Assembly: GCF_016901735.1 (NCBI RefSeq)
Contig: NZ_JACLZC010000007.1
Span: 1 to 64,000, forward strand
Length of the DNA stretch: 64,000 bases
Direction of reading: 5' to 3'
From: Pseudoflavonifractor phocaeensis
GTDB lineage: Bacteria > Bacillota > Clostridia > Oscillospirales > Oscillospiraceae
The number at the start of each line of letters is the position of its first letter. Within the stretch, counting starts at the first letter, position 1. The position numbers were made by a program, and so were the translations under genes. Below are positions 1-7,577 of the stretch, piece by piece. The notes under the pieces were generated by a model. The model did not search any database, was not told the DNA's origin, and saw only the letters and a program-made list of their open reading frames with translations.

Positions 1-29
1 GGGGAGTGCGATCCCCTCCCGTCTTGTAG

Positions 30-50
30 GGGCGACCCTTGTGGTCGCCC
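30..50. repeat. Short intergenic hairpin repeat
   Basis: A perfect inverted repeat, GGGCGACC (30-37) and GGTCGCCC (43-50), is separated by 5 nt and preceded by TGTA. Hairpins of this GTAGGGGCGACC...GGTCGCCC type are, from general experience, scattered between genes of gut Firmicutes. Only one copy is seen in this window, so calling it a dispersed repeat is inference. The rest of 1-163 holds no gene I can support. Confidence 0.45.
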
Positions 51-109
51 GCATCCATGCAGGCATTTTGACGTTTCCTGCACCACCTTCCACTTCTTCG
101 ACAGACTGA

Positions 110-133
110 GCGGCATGGAGCATTCCATGCCGC
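110..133 (-). terminator. Hairpin downstream of the flavodoxin gene
   Basis: GCGGCATGGA (110-119) and TCCATGCCGC (124-133) form a perfect 10-bp stem with a 4-nt loop, 30 bp beyond the flavodoxin stop codon. Neither strand shows a strong T run after it, so termination would be weak or factor-assisted. The word ATGGAGCATTC in its arm and loop recurs in the terminator at 4580. Confidence 0.4.
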
Positions 134-163
134 TTCCGTCTTGTTTGGCGGGATTGTAAGGGG

Positions 164-646
164 TTACTCCAGCGTCAGGGATTGCGCCCAATCCTTCAGC
201 TCCGCCGGGCTGAGCCGGCCGTTGAGCAGCCGTCCGTCCACGATTCTGGCGCCGGGGGCGCTGGCGCGCAGACCCTCCGCCGATCTGCCCAGGCCGCTTC
301 CGCCGGAGGTGGCGAAGAGGACGATGGTTTTGCCCGAGAAGTCGTAGCGCTCCAGGAAGGTATTGACGATGGCGGGGGCCACATACCACCAGATGGGGAA
401 GCCCAGAAAGATCACGTCGGCGCCGGCCACGGGGGCGTCTCCGTCGGCCAGAGCCGGGCGGGACTGCTTGTCCTTCATTTCCACGCTGCTGCGGGAGCTC
501 TTGTCCATCCAGTTGAGATCCGCGCCGGTATAGGGGACGGCGGGTCTGATCTCATAGAGGTCCGCTCCCGCCGCGCCGGCCAGCGCCTTTGCCGCCTTGG
601 CGGTGGTACCGGTGGCGGAAAAATAAGCGACCAATGCTTTTTTCAT
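164..646 (-). CDS. Flavodoxin (FMN electron carrier)
   Basis: This 160-residue cytoplasmic protein has the flavodoxin length and fold signature. The N-terminal beta strand leads into the FMN-phosphate loop SATGTT (residues 10-15). FLGFPIWWYVAP supplies the first isoalloxazine-stacking loop and LFATSGGSGLG the later flavin-binding loop. Family members carry low-potential electrons or act as NAD(P)H-dependent flavin reductases. The start has a good ribosome site (AAAAGGAGG). The gene diverges from the MerR-led operon at 886 across 239 bp. It probably shares control with that operon, whose aldo/keto reductase and decarboxylase-like protein also suggest redox chemistry. The physiological partner is not visible. 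Confidence 0.9.
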   Translation of the reverse strand: MKKALVAYFSATGTTAKAAKALAGAAGADLYEIRPAVPYTGADLNWMDKSSRSSVEMKDKQSRPALADGDAPVAGADVIFLGFPIWWYVAPAIVNTFLERYDFSGKTIVLFATSGGSGLGRSAEGLRASAPGARIVDGRLLNGRLSPAELKDWAQSLTLE

Positions 647-668
647 AAAAAACGCCTCCTTTTCCCTT

Positions 669-697
669 ATTGTAGCGCCCTTTGTCGGAGATGTAAA
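669..697 (-). promoter_or_regulatory. Promoter of the flavodoxin gene
   Basis: Read on the minus strand this is TTTACA, a 17-bp spacer, then TACAAT, ending about 22 bp before the flavodoxin ATG. Both hexamers match the sigma-A consensus at 5 of 6 positions. Confidence 0.6.
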
Positions 698-727
698 ATA
701 CCGATTTCCTATGGACGGCGATTCTTA

Positions 728-780
728 AAAAGCATTTTTGACCCGCTCCGGCGCAGAAAGGCGTAAAAATGCTTTTACGC
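728..780. promoter_or_regulatory. Paired inverted repeats in the divergent control region
   Basis: AAAAGCATTTTT (728-739) and AAAAATGCTTTT (765-776) are exact reverse complements. The second copy is also part of a perfect hairpin, GCGTAAAA (761-768) with TTTTACGC (773-780). The repeats lie between the flavodoxin promoter and the promoter at 806, where a shared regulator (MerR at 886 or LysR at 3696) could bind. The binding protein is inferred, not shown. Confidence 0.45.
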
Positions 781-805
781 TATTTCTGGTCATCCAAACC
801 AGGCA

Positions 806-835
806 TTAGACAGGGGGAAAAAACCGTCTTACAAT
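806..835 (+). promoter_or_regulatory. Promoter of the MerR-led operon, with spacer dyad
   Basis: TTAGAC (806-811) and TACAAT (830-835) are 18 bp apart. An imperfect dyad, AGAC..GG and CCGTCT, fills the spacer. MerR regulators bind dyads inside long spacers, so autoregulation by the adjacent MerR gene is plausible. This is inference from position. Confidence 0.5.
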
Positions 836-885
836 AGAGCTGTCCGGAGGAGGACACCTGCATTTTTTCATTTGGAGGCTGCGGT

Positions 886-1260
886 ATGACCATAGAGGAG
901 GCAAGCGAGCGCTACGAAATTCCCATGCACATTTTGCGGACATATGAGAGCTGGGGGCTGTGCGGGGCGGTCAAGAAGGTCATGGGGGACTGGCAGTACG
1001 ACGAGACGGACCTGGAACGGCTGAGCGTCATAATGACGCTGCACGACGTGGGCTTTACCGCTGCGGAGGTGGAGGCCTATATGCGTCTCCTGCTGGAGCG
1101 TCCCCACACGGAGGAGCAGCGGCTCCGAATGCTGGAGGTCCGGCGCGCCGCCGCCCTGGATGAGATCCACTTCAAGGAGCGCCAGCTTCAGCGGCTGGAC
1201 GATCTGCGCTATGAGATTCGGAACAAACAGAGGGAGGTACCAAAGAATGCATGCATTTGA
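886..1260 (+). CDS. MerR-family transcriptional regulator
   Basis: This 124-residue protein has the winged helix-turn-helix of the MerR family at the N-terminus (TIEEASERYEI, then TYESWGL in the YYE/YES position). Residues 70-110 form a dimerisation helix (EEQRLRMLEVRRAALDE-like). No cysteine-rich effector domain is present, so the signal is not metal by any visible motif. A GGAGG sits 8 nt before the ATG. The stop codon lies inside the next gene, giving a 14-bp overlap and implying translational coupling. It probably controls the decarboxylase-like, aldo/keto reductase and cupin genes downstream, and perhaps the divergent flavodoxin. Confidence 0.85.
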   Translation: MTIEEASERYEIPMHILRTYESWGLCGAVKKVMGDWQYDETDLERLSVIMTLHDVGFTAAEVEAYMRLLLERPHTEEQRLRMLEVRRAAALDEIHFKERQLQRLDDLRYEIRNKQREVPKNACI

Positions 1261-1972
1261 ACAGCTCCGCTTACAACTGGCGGAGAAGGACCCGGAGTTT
1301 GCGTCCTTCTTCTCCGCCTTTGCCTTTGACGAGGTGATCCGGGAGAGCCGTCTGGACGATAAGACCCGGTTTCTGGCCATTCTGGCGGCCCTGATGGGCT
1401 GTCAGGGGGCGGACGCCTTCCGCGCCGCGGTGCCGGAGGCCCTGCGGCACGGCGTGACTCCCGTGGAGTTGAAGGAATTGGTCTATCAGGGGACGGCCTA
1501 TCTGGGACTGGGCCGTACGCTGCCCTTCCTGCACGCGGCCAACCAGGCGCTGGAGGGGGAAGGGGTGCCGCTTCCGCTGCCGCCCCAGGGAACCACCGCG
1601 CCGGAGACCCGGATTGAGGAAGGCAACCAGGTCCAGGTGGACATTTTTGGGGAAGGGATGCGGGGATTCCAAAACAGCGGTCCGGAGGAGAGCCGCCGCG
1701 TCAACCGCTGGCTGGCCGGCAACTGCTTTGGCGACTACTATACGAGAGGCGGACTGGACCATGGGCAGCGGGAGCTCATCACCTTCTGCTTTCTGGCCGC
1801 CCAGGGGGGCTGTGAGCCCCAGCTGGTGAGCCATGCCGCCGGCAATCTGCGCATCGGCAATGACAAGCGCTTTCTCATCGACGTGGTGTGCCAGTGCTTG
1901 CCCTACATCGGCTATCCCCGCAGCCTCAACGCGCTGCGCTGCGTCCATGAGGCCGCCAAAGAAAGGGAATAA
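1247..1972 (+). CDS. Carboxymuconolactone decarboxylase family protein
   Basis: This 241-residue protein appears to hold two tandem CMD/AhpD-like helical domains (about 25-105 and 135-225). The second contains RELITFCFLAAQGGCE with a downstream His, the usual layout of the active-site region. Family members are decarboxylases or peroxidase-like redox proteins, and the exact substrate cannot be read here. The ATG at 1247 is chosen because AGGGAGG lies 10 nt upstream. The frame is open further upstream (to 1160), but that part shadows the MerR gene. Neighbours point to a small-molecule redox or detoxification module. Confidence 0.8.
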   Translation: MHAFEQLRLQLAEKDPEFASFFSAFAFDEVIRESRLDDKTRFLAILAALMGCQGADAFRAAVPEALRHGVTPVELKELVYQGTAYLGLGRTLPFLHAANQALEGEGVPLPLPPQGTTAPETRIEEGNQVQVDIFGEGMRGFQNSGPEESRRVNRWLAGNCFGDYYTRGGLDHGQRELITFCFLAAQGGCEPQLVSHAAGNLRIGNDKRFLIDVVCQCLPYIGYPRSLNALRCVHEAAKERE

Positions 1973-1984
1973 GGAGCTGCTTTT

Positions 1985-3112
1985 ATGATTTATAAAAAGT
2001 ATCAGGGCCAAAAGCTTTCCAATCTGGGCATGGGTTGCATGCGCCTTCCGGTGGTGGGGGGAGCCGACGGGGCGGTGGACCAGTCCGCCGTGGAGGAGAT
2101 GGTGGCCTGCGCCATGGAGTGGGGCGTCAACTATTACGACACCGCTTGGGGCTACCATGGGGGCCATTCGGAGACGGCCATCGGAACAGCCCTGTCCGCC
2201 TATCCCCGTGAAACGTTCTATCTGGCCGACAAGTTCCCCGGCTATGATCTCTCCAACATGGACAAGGCGGCGGAGATTTTTGAAGCGCAGCTGAAAAAGT
2301 GCCGGGTGGAGTATTTTGACTTCTATCTCTTCCACAACGTGTGCGAGATGAACATTGACGCCTATCTGGACCCCAAGTACGGCATTCTGGACTACCTGCT
2401 GGAGCAGAAGAAGAAGGGCCGCATCCGCCATCTGGGCTTTTCCTGCCACGGCGCCATGCCGGTGCTCAAGCGGTTTTTGGAGGCGTATGGGGCGCATATG
2501 GAATTTTGTCAGCTCCAGCTCAATTATGTGGACTGGCGTTTTCAGGGGGGAAAGGAGAAGGTGGAGCTGCTGGAGCGGTACCACATCCCGGTGTGGGTGA
2601 TGGAGCCGCTCCGGGGCGGACGGCTGGCCCGGCTCAGCGAGAAGGAGCTCGCCATGCTCCAGGCGCTCCGGCCGGAGCGTTCCGCGCCCGCCTGGGCCTT
2701 CCGCTTCCTCCAAAGCATTCCAGGCGTGACCGTCATTCTGTCCGGCATGTCCGACCTGGAGCAAATGAAGGACAACCTGGAGACCTTTGAGACGGAAGAG
2801 CCCCTGTCTGACGGAGAACAGAAGGCCGTTCTGGCCTTGGGGGAAGAGATGACCAACTCCAAGGCGCTGGCCTGCACCGCCTGCCGGTACTGTACCGCCC
2901 ACTGTCCCCAGGGGCTGGACATTCCCCATTTGCTGGCGCTGTACAATGAGCACCGGTTCACCGGCGGCGGCTTCATCGCCCCCATGGCCCTCTCGGCCAT
3001 CCCGGCGGACAAGCGGCCCGGCGCCTGCGTGGGCTGCCGCAGCTGCGAGGCGGTGTGTCCCCAGCAGCTGAAGATCTCGGAGGCCATGGCGGAGTTCAGC
3101 GCCATGCTGTAA
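1985..3112 (+). CDS. Aldo/keto reductase with C-terminal 2x[4Fe-4S] ferredoxin domain
   Basis: This 375-residue oxidoreductase begins with an aldo/keto reductase barrel. Candidate tetrad residues are Asp and Tyr of YYDTAWGY, Lys of LADKFPGY and His of YLFHN. Two 4Fe-4S motifs follow, CTACRYCTAHCP near residue 297 and CVGCRSCEAVCP near 347. Such fusions are common in anaerobes and may couple carbonyl reduction to ferredoxin or flavodoxin. The flavodoxin at 164 is an attractive partner, by inference. It lies 12 bp after the preceding gene and 11 bp before the cupin, so all are probably on one mRNA. Confidence 0.9.
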   Translation: MIYKKYQGQKLSNLGMGCMRLPVVGGADGAVDQSAVEEMVACAMEWGVNYYDTAWGYHGGHSETAIGTALSAYPRETFYLADKFPGYDLSNMDKAAEIFEAQLKKCRVEYFDFYLFHNVCEMNIDAYLDPKYGILDYLLEQKKKGRIRHLGFSCHGAMPVLKRFLEAYGAHMEFCQLQLNYVDWRFQGGKEKVELLERYHIPVWVMEPLRGGRLARLSEKELAMLQALRPERSAPAWAFRFLQSIPGVTVILSGMSDLEQMKDNLETFETEEPLSDGEQKAVLALGEEMTNSKALACTACRYCTAHCPQGLDIPHLLALYNEHRFTGGGFIAPMALSAIPADKRPGACVGCRSCEAVCPQQLKISEAMAEFSAML

Positions 3113-3123
3113 GGAGGGTTTTT

Positions 3124-3564
3124 ATGAAGTGTATGGACCTGAAAACCTTTGAGCGGGAAAATGTGTTTGGTCTGGGGAAGGAGAACAGCGACTACGCGCG
3201 GTTTTTCGTGGGCAATTCCTACCTGAATCCGCTGACGGTACCCGGCCGGTGTCCGGTGTTTCTGGCCAATGTGACCTTTGCGCCGGGGTGCCGCAACAAC
3301 TGGCACATCCACCACGCCAAGGATGGCGGCGGACAGCTGCTCATCTGTACCGCGGGAGAGGGCTGGTATCAGGAGGCGGGCAAGGCGGCGGTCAGTCTGA
3401 CGCCCGGCATGGTCATCACCATTCCCGCCGGGGTCAAGCACTGGCACGGCGCCAAGCGGGACAGCTGGTTTGCCCATATTGCCGTGGAGGTGCCGGGAAA
3501 AGAGACCTCCAACCAGTGGTTAGAAGCCGTTTCCGACGAGGAATACGCGCAGCTGCACGGATAA
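3124..3564 (+). CDS. Cupin-domain protein
   Basis: This 146-residue single-domain cupin has the two conserved motifs. The first is HIHHAKDGGGQLL, with a metal-binding HxHH plus an acidic/Gln position. The second is PGMVITIPAGVKHWHGA, with a further His ligand. Small cupins of this type are often found beside carboxymuconolactone decarboxylases. The ATG at 3124 follows AAGGAGG by 6 nt; an upstream in-frame extension only overlaps the reductase gene. It is the last gene of the MerR-led operon, with a terminator 15 bp after its stop. The substrate is unknown. Confidence 0.85.
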   Translation: MKCMDLKTFERENVFGLGKENSDYARFFVGNSYLNPLTVPGRCPVFLANVTFAPGCRNNWHIHHAKDGGGQLLICTAGEGWYQEAGKAAVSLTPGMVITIPAGVKHWHGAKRDSWFAHIAVEVPGKETSNQWLEAVSDEEYAQLHG

Positions 3565-3578
3565 CGGATAAATGAGAT

Positions 3579-3616
3579 ACGGCGGGGACCGGTGCCGTCC
3601 GGTGCCCGCCGTTTTT
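3579..3616 (+). terminator. Terminator of the MerR-led operon
   Basis: ACGGCGGG (3579-3586) pairs with CCCGCCGT (3605-3612) around an inner CCGG/CCGG hairpin, and a run of five T follows. Confidence 0.75.
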
Positions 3617-3640
3617 CCGCCCGTCGTTCCCGCGGCGTTT

Positions 3641-3669
3641 TTGTCTTGTGGAAGGGCGGCGAATATGGT
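3641..3669 (+). promoter_or_regulatory. Possible promoter of the LysR gene
   Basis: TTGTCT (3641-3646) and TATGGT (3664-3669) are separated by 17 bp and lie 27 bp before the LysR start. Each hexamer matches consensus at 4 of 6 positions, so this is tentative. Confidence 0.35.
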
Positions 3670-3695
3670 AGGATGGGAAAAAAGAGGTGAAAGAG

Positions 3696-4571
3696 ATGGA
3701 GCTTCGGGTATTGCGGTACTTTTTGGCGGTGGCCCGGGAAGAGAACATCACAAAAGCGGCGGCCTTGCTCCACCTGACGCAGCCCACCCTTTCCCGGCAG
3801 CTGATGCAGCTGGAGGAGGAGCTGGGGGTGCGGCTTTTCCACCGCAGCCGCTATCATATCGTCCTGACGGACGAGGGGATGCTGCTGCGCCGCCGGGCCC
3901 AGGAGCTGGTGGAGCTGGCGGACAAGACCGCCCGGGAATTCCGCCAGGCGCCGGAGCTGCGGGGGGAGATCTCCATCGGCAGCGGAGATTTGGAGGGGAT
4001 GAGCCTTCTTGCGGAGCTGCTGACCTCCTTCCAGGCCCTTCATCCGCAGGTGACCTATCGGATCTACAGCGGCAACGCGGACAACACGAAGGAGCGCATC
4101 GAAGGGGGAATGCTGGACCTGGGCCTGCTGCTGGAGCCGGTGGATATCAGCAAGTATGATTTTATCCGCCTGCCGGTGAAGGAGCAGTGGGGCATCCATG
4201 TCCGGGCGGACGACCCCCTGGCGGAGCGGGAGGCCGTCACGGCCCGGGAGCTTGTGGGGGTGCCTCTGATCTTTACGCAGCGGGACCTGGTACAAAAGGA
4301 GCTGGAGCGATGGTTCGGACCCTATGGCCGGCAGCTCCAGGTAGCCGCCACCGGAAATTTGCCCTACAATATGGCCCAGCTTGCCAGGGCCGGCATGGGG
4401 GCCTTTTTGACGATTAAGCTGCGCTGTGAGTACCAGGGACTCCGCTTTCTGCCGCTCTCTCCGCCGCTGGAGGCGAGCACGGTGCTGGCCTGGAAAAAGA
4501 CCGAGACCTTTCCGCCGGCCATGGGGGCGCTGCTGGAACACATAAAGCGTGAGATTGACCATAAACGGTGA
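3696..4571 (+). CDS. LysR-family transcriptional regulator
   Basis: This 291-residue regulator has the classical LysR winged helix-turn-helix: ELRVLRYFLAVAREENITK, then AALLHLTQPTLSRQL and LGVRLFHRS, within residues 1-60. A periplasmic-binding-protein-like effector domain starts near residue 90 (EISIGSGDLEGM). The ATG at 3696 is preferred over a GTG at 3687 because AGAGGTGA is spaced correctly for the ATG. Length matches the family. It follows the redox operon in the same orientation but has its own terminator and likely promoter, so it may regulate that operon or the flavodoxin gene. The effector is unknown. Confidence 0.9.
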   Translation: MELRVLRYFLAVAREENITKAAALLHLTQPTLSRQLMQLEEELGVRLFHRSRYHIVLTDEGMLLRRRAQELVELADKTAREFRQAPELRGEISIGSGDLEGMSLLAELLTSFQALHPQVTYRIYSGNADNTKERIEGGMLDLGLLLEPVDISKYDFIRLPVKEQWGIHVRADDPLAEREAVTARELVGVPLIFTQRDLVQKELERWFGPYGRQLQVAATGNLPYNMAQLARAGMGAFLTIKLRCEYQGLRFLPLSPPLEASTVLAWKKTETFPPAMGALLEHIKREIDHKR

Positions 4572-4579
4572 GGGAAAAA

Positions 4580-4617
4580 CATGGAGCATTCGTGGGGATG
4601 CTCCATGCGTTTTTTTG
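4580..4617 (+). terminator. Terminator of the LysR gene
   Basis: CATGGAGCAT (4580-4589) pairs perfectly with ATGCTCCATG (4598-4607). CGTTTTTTT follows. Between this hairpin and 4820 I see no gene. Confidence 0.85.
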
Positions 4618-4822
4618 AGCGGGTTACTCTCCAATGGTAGAGGAGGCCGAGGCGAAAAGCGTACCCGATGAATGGTGACGACCCGTGCGGCCCGTGGGGA
4701 CGAGCGGCGGACACAAAGGGAAAATATAGAATATGCCACATAAAAGATAAAAAGAAATCAGATATTTCATCAAAAAAACCAGCTATATTCCACATGATTA
4801 GATAGCCTTTTTTGGAAAGAAG

Positions 4823-4831
4823 TGTTATAAT
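4823..4831 (+). promoter_or_regulatory. Extended -10 promoter of the polysaccharide operon
   Basis: TGTTATAAT is a perfect extended -10 element (TGn plus TATAAT), 37 bp before the first polysaccharide gene. The -35 region is AT-rich without a good hexamer, which extended -10 promoters tolerate. Confidence 0.55.
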
Positions 4832-4867
4832 AAAATTTAACTGAGCTCCGAGGGGAGAACAGGAAAA

Positions 4868-5599
4868 GTGAGTCGATTTATTTTGTATCATATAGAAGAA
4901 TTCGTCAGATTGGATGTGAATGATATGCCGGCATCGGCATTGGAAAAAGAGAGCCGCCCACAGCTGACAGGCGGACAACAGATGTACCTCAGATGTAAGA
5001 GAGGAATTGATATTTTGCTGTCCGGCGTGGGGCTGGTTGTGCTTTCGCCGGTTTTTCTCGGCGTGGTCATGGCCATCAAGCTGGAGGACGGCTGGAAGGC
5101 CCCTGTTTTCTTTGCGCAGAAACGAGTGGGGAACCATAAGACCTATTTTCAGCTGTATAAATTCCGCAGTATGAAGCTGGACACCCCCCATGATATGCCC
5201 ACCCATCTGCTGCGGGACCCGGAGCAGTACATCACCAAGGTGGGGAAGGTGCTGCGCCGCACCTCGCTGGACGAGCTGCCTCAGATCTGGAACATTCTAA
5301 AGGGGGATATGTCGGTGATTGGTCCCCGGCCGGCGCTGTGGAACCAGGAGGACCTGCTGGCCGAGCGGGACAAGTACGGGGCCAATGACGTGCCGCCGGG
5401 TCTGACCGGCTGGGCCCAGATCAACGGCCGGGACGAGCTGGAGATCGACGTAAAGGCTCGGTTTGACGGCGAGTATGTGGAGAAGCTCTCCTTCCCCTTT
5501 GACGTCAAGTGCTTTTTTGGCACCATTTTCCGCGTTCTCCGCAGCGACGGCGTGGTCGAGGGCGGCACCGGGGCAGGCAAAGAAAACATGGAGCGGTGA
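4868..5599 (+). CDS. Initiating sugar-phosphate transferase (polyprenyl-phosphate glycosyl-1-phosphate transferase)
   Basis: This 243-residue protein belongs to the bacterial sugar transferase family (PglC/WcaJ C-terminal type). It transfers a sugar 1-phosphate from a nucleotide sugar to undecaprenyl phosphate at the membrane. Visible are one N-terminal membrane-inserted helix (about residues 45-65), KFRSM, RTSLDELPQIWNILKG, MSVIGPRP and PGLTGWAQINGR, in family order. The annotated start is a GTG behind AGGGGAG; ATG codons at 4924 and 4981 remain possible, since the first 40 residues are not typical of the family. As first gene of the operon it sets the first sugar of the repeat unit. Confidence 0.92.
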   Translation: MSRFILYHIEEFVRLDVNDMPASALEKESRPQLTGGQQMYLRCKRGIDILLSGVGLVVLSPVFLGVVMAIKLEDGWKAPVFFAQKRVGNHKTYFQLYKFRSMKLDTPHDMPTHLLRDPEQYITKVGKVLRRTSLDELPQIWNILKGDMSVIGPRPALWNQEDLLAERDKYGANDVPPGLTGWAQINGRDELEIDVKARFDGEYVEKLSFPFDVKCFFGTIFRVLRSDGVVEGGTGAGKENMER

Positions 5600-5601
5600 G
5601 A

Positions 5602-6450
5602 ATGCCCGTGAAGCAAATTTACATCATTGGAAAAAATGGATATATTGGGTCCGCATTTGCGGAATGGCTAAAAAAAGAACCGGAAAAATATACGGTCTAT
5701 ACCATCGCGGCAAGGGAATTCCGGCCGGAGACATTTGACTTTTCCCGGGCGGATGCAGTCATTTTTGCGGCCGGGATCGCGCACCTTTCATCCAAAGAAG
5801 GCAAAGAGGCGCCATATATGCCTGTAAATTGTGATCTGGCTGTTGCAAGCGCGCAAAAGGCGAAAAAAGACGGCGTCGGGCAATTCCTTTATCTGAGCTC
5901 CATGAGCGTCTACGGGGTTGAAGCGGGAGAAATTGATCGCAGTACCCCGCTTTGTCCCAAAAACGAATACGGACGCTCCAAAAAAATGGCGGAGGAGAAG
6001 CTGACGGCGCTGCATTCTACCAGCTTTCGTGTGTGTATTTTGCGCCCGCCCATGGTATACGGTAAGAACTGCCGCGGAAATTATCAGACCCTTCGCCGCA
6101 TTGCGTGCAGGGTTCCCGTTTTTCCGGCGGTCAAAAATAAGCGCAGTATGATCCATATTGATAACCTCTGTGCCTGGATGCAGTGGGCCATCGATGGACA
6201 AAGCGGCACGGTTCTTTTACCGCAGGACCCTTTTTATATCTGTACATCAGACATGGTGCGGCTCATTGCGGCGGCGCACGGCAAACAGAAGGCGATGGTT
6301 CCCGGCTTTGGGCGGATTCTGGCCATGCTGCCTGTTTCCGCCGCACGGAAAGCCTTCGGCAGTCTTTACTATGCGCCCAGTACCGATGACCACAGCGTGG
6401 TGCGCACCTTGGAAGAGGCCGTCGCCCGGACGGAAGGGAGTGCGGAATGA
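5602..6450 (+). CDS. NAD-dependent epimerase/dehydratase family protein
   Basis: This 282-residue extended short-chain dehydrogenase has a Rossmann nucleotide loop, IIGKNGYIG (residues 8-16). The catalytic Ser is in LSSMSVYG and the YxxxK pair in YGRSKK. It probably epimerises or reduces a nucleotide-linked sugar. Its place directly after a PglC-type transferase resembles loci where a 4-keto sugar reductase prepares the first sugar (for example UDP-QuiNAc), but that substrate is inference. The ATG at 5602 lies 2 bp after the previous stop. The gene overlaps the next by 4 bp (ATGA). Confidence 0.85.
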   Translation: MPVKQIYIIGKNGYIGSAFAEWLKKEPEKYTVYTIAAREFRPETFDFSRADAVIFAAGIAHLSSKEGKEAPYMPVNCDLAVASAQKAKKDGVGQFLYLSSMSVYGVEAGEIDRSTPLCPKNEYGRSKKMAEEKLTALHSTSFRVCILRPPMVYGKNCRGNYQTLRRIACRVPVFPAVKNKRSMIHIDNLCAWMQWAIDGQSGTVLLPQDPFYICTSDMVRLIAAAHGKQKAMVPGFGRILAMLPVSAARKAFGSLYYAPSTDDHSVVRTLEEAVARTEGSAE

Positions 6451-7577
6451 AAAAGGTGCTCTTTGTGGCCACCGTGGTACAGCTGCACATTGCCCGGTTC
6501 CACATTCCCTATCTGAAGTGGTTTCATGAGCAGGGGTGGCAGGTGGACGTGGCGGCAAAAAACGACTATGCACATCCGGAAGAATGTGTGATCCCCTACT
6601 GCGACCACTTTTACGATATCCCGTTTGCCCGCAGCCCGTTTGATTCCAGCAACCTTCGGGCTTTTAAGATGCTGAAACAGCGTTTGGATGAGACCCATTA
6701 TGACATCATCCACTGCCATACGCCCATGGGCGCCGTCATTGCCCGCCTGGCCGCCCGAAAGAGCCGCCGGGCCGGGACCAAGGTTATCTACACGGCCCAT
6801 GGCTTCCATTTTTACCGTGGCGCTCCCATGAAAAATTGGCTGCTCTACTATCCGGCGGAACGGTTTCTGGCCAGATGGACGGATGTCATCCTGACCATGA
6901 ATCGGGAGGATGAGCAGGCCGCACACAAATTTCCCTGTCCCCGGATCGAATATGTGCCGGGTGTCGGGATAGATCTCGAGAAATTTTCCAGGCACCAACC
7001 CCGCGACGCGGTCAGAGCCGCATTGGGTATCCCGCCGGACGCCGTCTTTATTCTGTCCGTTGGTGAACTCATCGCAAGAAAGAACTATAATGTTGCCATT
7101 GAGGCGGTGGCCGCGTTGGACACGCCTGCTGATTTTAGATTTTATATTGCCGGAATCGGAGACAAGGAATCCCAGCTGCGGCAGCATATCGCGGACAAGG
7201 GACTGGAGGACAAAATCAAGCTGCTGGGCTTTCGGAGCGATATTCCGGATCTGCTCCACGCGGCGGATGTGTTTTTCTTTCCGTCCTTGCAGGAAGGGCT
7301 GCCGGTGGCGGTCATGGAGGCCATGGCCTGCGGTCTGCCCATTGTCTGTTCCCGCATTCGCGGCAATACCGATCTGATCGACGAGGGACTGGGCGGATAC
7401 CTGGTGGACGCGGCGGATACCGCCGGCTTTACACAGGCATTGACGCAATGTATAACCTCGTCGTCCAATGCCGATATGGCAGCGTATAATCGGGAAAAGA
7501 TAGTTGGGTTTTCCGAAGAGGCTGTATTGGAGCGCATGGCAAATATCTATCGGACCACAATGAATGGAGCGGTGTAA
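6447..7577 (+). CDS. Glycosyltransferase family 4 (EpsD-like)
   Basis: This 376-residue GT-B enzyme opens with KKVLFVATVVQLHIARFHIP, very like the EpsD-type transferases of Bacillus biofilm clusters. The C-terminal donor domain has LSVGELIARKNYN and the E-x7-E motif within EGLPVAVMEAMACGLP. Family members transfer a sugar from a nucleotide donor with retention. It starts by a 4-bp overlap with the epimerase and ends on the A that begins the next ATG, so translation is tightly coupled. Donor and acceptor cannot be read from sequence alone. Confidence 0.9.
   Translation: MKKVLFVATVVQLHIARFHIPYLKWFHEQGWQVDVAAKNDYAHPEECVIPYCDHFYDIPFARSPFDSSNLRAFKMLKQRLDETHYDIIHCHTPMGAVIARLAARKSRRAGTKVIYTAHGFHFYRGAPMKNWLLYYPAERFLARWTDVILTMNREDEQAAHKFPCPRIEYVPGVGIDLEKFSRHQPRDAVRAALGIPPDAVFILSVGELIARKNYNVAIEAVAALDTPADFRFYIAGIGDKESQLRQHIADKGLEDKIKLLGFRSDIPDLLHAADVFFFPSLQEGLPVAVMEAMACGLPIVCSRIRGNTDLIDEGLGGYLVDAADTAGFTQALTQCITSSSNADMAAYNREKIVGFSEEAVLERMANIYRTTMNGAV

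Noticed and set aside
1160-1246. Longer start for the decarboxylase-like protein
   Set aside because: The extension lies entirely within the MerR gene in another frame and has no ribosome site; ATG 1247 has one.
4620-4820. Possible structured RNA or riboswitch before the polysaccharide operon
   Set aside because: GC-rich blocks are present, but no convincing stem set, terminator pair or known class was found, and the likely promoter lies downstream of it.
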